A stretch of 64,000 bases of DNA from JAKVAV01 sp047632755 (GTDB lineage Bacteria; Bacteroidota; Bacteroidia; Flavobacteriales_D; Cryomorphaceae), in contig JBLIDT010000008.1 of the NCBI GenBank assembly GCA_047632755.1, positions 62,001 to 126,000 on the forward strand. Reading direction: 5' to 3'. The notes under the pieces were generated by a model. That model worked only from the letters and a program-made list of their open reading frames with translations. It was not told where the DNA came from and searched no databases. A program made the translations under genes and the position numbers. This document shows, piece by piece, positions 60,165 through 64,000 of the stretch (its first letter is position 1; every line of letters begins with the position of its first letter).

Positions 60165-61184
60165 ATGAAAATTGCGTTTAACATTATTGCCATGACCTTG
60201 TCCTTACTGGTTTTGGCCTCTTGTGAAGAATCGACTCAGGAAACGATCAATTCTCCTGAAGAAAAGAAGGAGGCTCCAGAGGATTACATCCAGCAACTGA
60301 GTGATCAGATTGTGCAAAGTCCCAACAACGGAAATCTATATGTTAAAAGGGCTTTGGCATATAGCGAGCGCAACCTGATGTCCCTTGCGGTGAAAGATGC
60401 AGAGCGCGCCTTGAGTATCGATAGCACGGCATCTTACTTTCACCAAATATTGGGTGAAGTAAATTTTCTGAAAGGAGATTTGCGTCCCGCCCGACTTAGT
60501 TTGGAACAAGCGGCCGAATTGGATCCCTCCAATACCGAAGCTCTCCTTAAGCTCGCCGAAGTCTATTTTCTTTTGCGTCGTTACGATGAAGCGATAACCG
60601 CCGTGAATGATGCCCTTCGTCAAGACAATCAGTTGGCACAGGGATATTTTATAAAGGGATATGTCTACAAAGAGACGGGCGATACGGTTACGGCAAAATC
60701 ATCTTTTCAGACAGCCATCGAAGTGAACCCCGATCTCTACGAAGCCTATATGGAATTGGGGAGCTTGTATGCCTTTCAAGGCGACCCATTGGCTTTGGAG
60801 TACTTCAATTCTGCCCTTCAGATCAGACCTAAGAGTGCCGAAGCTTTTTATCACAAGGGAATGTTTTTACAAGCAGGTTATAGAATTGATAGGGCAAGGG
60901 ACACTTATTTTGAGATGCTCCGAGCTGATCCCAACAATGTATTGGGTTACTACAACCTTGGCTACTTGTACCTCACTGAATACTTGGCTTTCGATACTGC
61001 TGTGGCTTATTTCGACTCGGCCATTGTGGAAAGGCCAGACTATGTCGAGGCTATTTACAACCGAGGCTTGGCTTACGAGGAAATGGAACTCTACGGAGAT
61101 GCGGAGACTTCTTACCGCGAAGCATTATTGGTAAATCCTCAATACGACTTGGCAGCCAGAGGATTGAGCCGAATATTGGAATAG
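60165..61184 (+). CDS. TPR-repeat lipoprotein
   Basis: A 339-residue lipoprotein. The signal MKIAFNIIAMTLSLLVLASC gives the lipidated Cys at residue 20. The mature protein is a chain of about seven TPR repeats (for example AYSERNLMSLAVKDAERALSI; LLKLAEVYFLLRRYDEAITA; YYNLGYLYLTEYLAFDTAV; IYNRGLAYEEMELYGDAETS). Such proteins scaffold envelope complexes; the partner is unknown. I start at ATG 60165; the frame extends to 60084 but that would begin in the recA terminator. Confidence 0.82.
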   Translation: MKIAFNIIAMTLSLLVLASCEESTQETINSPEEKKEAPEDYIQQLSDQIVQSPNNGNLYVKRALAYSERNLMSLAVKDAERALSIDSTASYFHQILGEVNFLKGDLRPARLSLEQAAELDPSNTEALLKLAEVYFLLRRYDEAITAVNDALRQDNQLAQGYFIKGYVYKETGDTVTAKSSFQTAIEVNPDLYEAYMELGSLYAFQGDPLALEYFNSALQIRPKSAEAFYHKGMFLQAGYRIDRARDTYFEMLRADPNNVLGYYNLGYLYLTEYLAFDTAVAYFDSAIVERPDYVEAIYNRGLAYEEMELYGDAETSYREALLVNPQYDLAARGLSRILE

Positions 61185-61191
61185 CTAATAG

Positions 61192-61260
61192 GTCTGTCCA
61201 TAGAGTTGAATACCTGCGGTAGGCTTGCCCTGAAAACAGTCCCTTCGGCGGGTCTCAGCA
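61192..61260 (+). repeat. Dispersed intergenic element, copy C
   Basis: GTCTGTCCATAGAGT (61192-61206) and GCTTGCCCTGAAAACAGTC (61223-61241), then GCGGGTCTC. It matches copy B at 50901 in both blocks and in spacing. It starts 8 bp after the TPR lipoprotein stop. The rest of the gap to 61370 shows nothing further. Confidence 0.6.
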
Positions 61261-61370
61261 CAACGTATTCAAGAAATGTTAACTCCCTTTATTCAGACCT
61301 TTGTAAGCCTTTATTTTGAACTCTCTGGCCAAGACACCTGACTAAATAGACAGAAAGTAACTAGTGATTT

Positions 61371-63350
61371 CTATTCTCGGCCTTTTTCAGGATCGTAGAA
61401 GGTAGAAATGACATGATTAAATCCAGCTTGCTCCTCCATGTTTATTTGATGGTAGAAACTAACCTCTTTTCTGTATTGCCTGGAAGGATCTGAAATTGAT
61501 CTAATGAACAGCGATAATTCAAGAGTGAAAGCTTGTCTTCTAACAGAAGGGTCAGGAATGAAAGTGAGCTGAACTTGTCCGTCGCTGAAGTCGTACTCAA
61601 CCAATTCGACTCCCGGTGTGCGTGTATTGAGATTGACATCTTGAAAGGCAGTAGGATCGAGCTCATAGTTCGGACCGAGATCTAAGTTATAGGTTATCTC
61701 GTTTAAGCCATTACCTAAGATCAACTCAGCGCCATCGCGCAAATCCATCAATCCATTTCCTTTGCCACGGCCTACGCATTCATAGTTGATCAGCCCAATA
61801 CTCCTCGCCTCACCTGTTTCCAGATTAAGGGTGCGGATTGCGCCATTTCCTGCATCAGCAATGATTAGAATGTTTCGGAGCATAGCCACATCCATTGGCT
61901 GGTTGAAGAGAGGATTGAGTCCATTTCGATACCCCGCGATATCGGGATTTCCAGCCACCGTCTCCGATCTTTCTTTGAAGGGTTCGATGGATCGAATGCA
62001 GTGGTTATATGTATCCGCTAGGTAAATTTTATTGTCATACGCTACAATACCGTTCGGGTATCTCAATTTGACATCTTCTTTTTTGCCGTCGGCATATCCA
62101 TAGGTGAAGACTCCCTCACCAACAGACGTTCTGACTTTATCACCGTCAACATACCTTAAGGATGAAGCCTGAGCATCAGTAAAGAAAACTGCTCCTGATA
62201 CATCGTTCGCCAAACCAGAAGGTGAAGCCAATTGAGACTTCAATGCTTCTCCATTAGAAAACCCAAACACTTCAGTTCCCGCTATAGGTTCAGCTACTTC
62301 CGTTCTCAAATCCATTTTCCAGATTTGGTTGCTGCCCTGCATGCTGATGTAAAGATCATTGCCGTCCAAAAGAAGATCGGTAGGAGAGTTGATCGCTGAA
62401 TTTAGGCCTACTATCTTCTTCGGCATTTTTCGAGGAGGCCTTCCTACGCCCATTATGGTGGTCACCTCATCGTTGATGAGGTCGACTTTTCGCACCGCGT
62501 GATTATCTGTATCGGCAATGTATAGAATGAAATTCTCCGAGTCCATGGCCATTCCTCTAGGACCGTTGAGTGTAGCCTGTTCCAATGTTCCATCTTTAAA
62601 GCCTTTCTCTCCATTGCCAATACAATACATGACATTTCCGTCTATCGTAAGACCCAAGACTCTGTCTCCGAGCTGATCGGAAACAAAAATCATACTTTCA
62701 CCTTCGTTTACCGCAAGGCCTGCTGGGTATTCCAATACCGTTCGTTTGTTCCATCTACCTGGAGGCATTCCATAAAAAGGTTCTGCGTGCCGATCCAAGT
62801 AAGGGCCTAAACGGTTGATGACTTCGGGAAGAGACATTCTCAATTCTGGAAGGTTTAGTCTTCCTTCGTGTGTTTCCAATAGGCTTCCCTGAGGTCCGAA
62901 GAACATGGTGGTTGGCCATAATTCGATACCCATGCATTCCCAAAGTTTAAAGCCTTTGTCCATGTACACGGGGAGAGGAATCTGTCTTTTTTCCAATTCG
63001 AAAAGAATGTCCTTCTCATCTTTTGGATAGCCGAATTTCGGATTCAATGAGATAATTACCCGAATATGGGGAAACTCTTTTTGCAATTGAGACAGGTCCT
63101 CCATATCGGCAGTTGACATGAAGTTGTCGAAAGTTCCAAAATGAACCACGGTTACTTTTCCGTAGTGTTCCTTCTCCATTTTGGCCATCTCCGAGTTCAC
63201 CCAGCTTCCCGCATTCAGGTCACATAAAGTGGGAGCTGTTTTAAGGGTCTCTTTGAATTCACTTTTAGGGATGGAATAGAACTCTTCAAACTTTTGGGAG
63301 TAAAGAGAATTCATCGAAAAAAGCAGTACGAAAAATAGGGTCAATCTCAT
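61371..63350 (-). CDS. Secreted NHLRC2-like protein: thioredoxin-fold plus NHL propeller
   Basis: A 659-residue exported protein. The signal peptide MRLTLFFVLLFSMNSLYSQ is cleaved near 19. Residues 30-185 have a thioredoxin-like fold (KVTVVHFGTFDNFMSTADME, IELWPTTMFFGPQGSLLE) but no CxxC, so it is not a disulfide reductase in the usual sense. Residues 205-500 form an NHL propeller with repeats such as LNGPRGMAMDSENFILYIAD, TDNHAVRKVDL and YPNGIVAYDNKIYLADTYNH. The order is that of animal NHLRC2 and its bacterial relatives. The function is unknown. The frame extends upstream to 63413, but that would cross the terminator of the previous operon. Confidence 0.8.
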   Translation of the reverse strand: MRLTLFFVLLFSMNSLYSQKFEEFYSIPKSEFKETLKTAPTLCDLNAGSWVNSEMAKMEKEHYGKVTVVHFGTFDNFMSTADMEDLSQLQKEFPHIRVIISLNPKFGYPKDEKDILFELEKRQIPLPVYMDKGFKLWECMGIELWPTTMFFGPQGSLLETHEGRLNLPELRMSLPEVINRLGPYLDRHAEPFYGMPPGRWNKRTVLEYPAGLAVNEGESMIFVSDQLGDRVLGLTIDGNVMYCIGNGEKGFKDGTLEQATLNGPRGMAMDSENFILYIADTDNHAVRKVDLINDEVTTIMGVGRPPRKMPKKIVGLNSAINSPTDLLLDGNDLYISMQGSNQIWKMDLRTEVAEPIAGTEVFGFSNGEALKSQLASPSGLANDVSGAVFFTDAQASSLRYVDGDKVRTSVGEGVFTYGYADGKKEDVKLRYPNGIVAYDNKIYLADTYNHCIRSIEPFKERSETVAGNPDIAGYRNGLNPLFNQPMDVAMLRNILIIADAGNGAIRTLNLETGEARSIGLINYECVGRGKGNGLMDLRDGAELILGNGLNEITYNLDLGPNYELDPTAFQDVNLNTRTPGVELVEYDFSDGQVQLTFIPDPSVRRQAFTLELSLFIRSISDPSRQYRKEVSFYHQINMEEQAGFNHVISTFYDPEKGRE

Positions 63351-63370
63351 TTTACCGAAAGTATGGACAC

Positions 63371-63397
63371 AAAAAAGGGGAGCAAAAATTGCTCCCC
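63371..63397 (-). terminator. Rho-independent terminator of the rpmI-rplT operon
   Basis: GGGGAGCAA-AAA-TTGCTCCCC is a perfect 9-bp stem (63377-63397), followed on the minus strand by six Ts. It lies 21 bp after the rplT stop. Confidence 0.9.
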
Positions 63398-63418
63398 AAA
63401 AATAGGATTTCATTTCAG

Positions 63419-63763
63419 TTACTTAACCGAATCAAATATAGCTTTGAAAGCATCTGGATGATTCATCGCCAAATCGGCTAAAACCTTGCGGTTAAGTTGA
63501 ATGTCTTTTGCTTTTACTTTGCCCATGAATTCAGAGTAGGACATGCCGTATTCGCGCGTTCCCGCGTTAATACGCTGAATCCACAATGAGCGGAAGTTTC
63601 TTTTCTTTTGACGTCTGTCACGGTACTGGTATTGCAAGCCCTTTTCCAAGGCGTTTTTTGCAACTGTGTACACGTTTTTTCTTCTACCAAAGTACCCTTT
63701 GGTTTGCTTGAGGACTTTTTTTCGTCTTGCCCTCGAGGCTACTGAATTTACTGATCTTGGCAT
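63419..63763 (-). CDS. rplT: 50S ribosomal protein L20
   Basis: A 114-residue basic ribosomal protein that starts 50S assembly on 23S rRNA and represses its own operon in many bacteria. It begins MPRSVNSVASRARRKKVLKQ, followed by GYFGRRKNVYTVAKNALEKG and LWIQRINAGTREYGMSYSEF. ATG 63763 gives the family length; an in-frame start at 63796 adds 11 foreign residues. It lies 82 bp downstream of rpmI. Confidence 0.98.
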   Translation of the reverse strand: MPRSVNSVASRARRKKVLKQTKGYFGRRKNVYTVAKNALEKGLQYQYRDRRQKKRNFRSLWIQRINAGTREYGMSYSEFMGKVKAKDIQLNRKVLADLAMNHPDAFKAIFDSVK

Positions 63764-63845
63764 TTCTAATTCTTTTTTTGAAAATAAGTGCCGCACTCAT
63801 CGCGCGAACTTTAAACTCACCTTCTGGTTTTTTAACCTGTTGAAT

Positions 63846-64000
63846 TTACTTGTTAAGCATTTTTCTGACGTTAGCTACGTCTGCTTTGTCAACCAATCCT
63901 GTTTGAGTGAGATTCCGCTTTTGCTTCGTCTCCTTCTTAGTAAGGATGTGGCTTTTAAAAGCATGCTTTCTTTTGATTTTGCCCGTACCGGTGAACTTAA
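63846..64000 (-). CDS. rpmI: 50S ribosomal protein L35, 5' end beyond the window
   Basis: About 51 C-terminal codons are present. They read KFTGTGKIKRKHAFKSHILT, then KKETKQKRNLTQTGLVDKAD and VANVRKMLNK before the TAA, which is L35. The start lies past base 64000, where infC would be expected further upstream. Confidence 0.95.
   Translation of the reverse strand, partial: KFTGTGKIKRKHAFKSHILTKKETKQKRNLTQTGLVDKADVANVRKMLNK

Noticed and set aside
1..64000. CRISPR arrays, tRNA or rRNA genes, prophage or intact insertion sequences
   Set aside because: None was seen by eye on either strand. A dedicated tRNA or covariance scan was not possible.

Overview
The window comes from a member of the Bacteroidota, most likely a marine Flavobacteriales/Cryomorphaceae-type bacterium. 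The evidence is four secreted proteins with C-terminal type IX secretion (T9SS) sorting domains, the lipoprotein TamL paired with TamB, DUF4412/GLPGLI-like and DUF2279 proteins, a BASS transporter and CPXCG protein of Bacteroidota type, an ice-binding (DUF3494) protein, and many start codons preceded by the phylum-specific -7 box TAnnTTTG. Shine-Dalgarno sequences are weak or absent. Most of the window is ordinary chromosomal housekeeping DNA. I see no rRNA, tRNA, CRISPR array, prophage or intact insertion sequence.

Layout. 1-7.4 kb: the 3' part of an egtD-like methyltransferase, a decayed DUF427 gene, then a leftward group (cca, a YrdC-like protein, a GT9 glycosyltransferase, dapD) and a T9SS-sorted lipase, then ruvX-clpP rightward. 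7.6-14.8 kb: tamB-tamL. 14.8-21.8 kb: a membrane glycosyltransferase-like protein, a LOG-family hydrolase, ppc, an SF2 helicase and ung. 21.8-25.4 kb: small and poorly known genes, including an unlisted 35-residue membrane protein, a zinc-finger protein, a BASS transporter behind a structured RNA, and a two-gene cassette of unknown function. 25.4-36.7 kb: typA and a block of secreted proteins (tandem ice-binding domains plus propeller; two divergent GSDH/PKD paralogues; remains of a third). 36.7-44.9 kb: lolA-ftsK, msrA, DUF2279, a nuclease/phosphatase, an Smr protein and two DUF4412-like proteins. 45-50.9 kb: an arginine deiminase-like enzyme, a CtlX-like enzyme and argS in one overlapping operon, then ffh-folD. 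51-57 kb: unknown small proteins, a second structured RNA in front of queE, a PorE-like OmpA protein, and an antitoxin whose toxin is dead. 57-64 kb: rarA, bcp, recA, a TPR lipoprotein, an NHLRC2-like secreted protein, rplT and the 3' part of rpmI.

How genes work together. TamL/TamB, LolA and the OmpA protein serve the cell envelope. The lipase, ice-binding protein and GSDH proteins are probable T9SS cargo. The deiminase/CtlX pair could convert arginine to ornithine next to the arginyl-tRNA synthetase. RuvX, RecA, RarA, Ung and the helicase are DNA maintenance functions. The least explained parts are the two structured RNAs (23286-23447 minus, 53183-53394 plus), the 23896-25369 gene pair, a dispersed intergenic repeat, and three pseudogenes. 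All functional calls rest on recognising motifs and architecture by eye; no database search was run.
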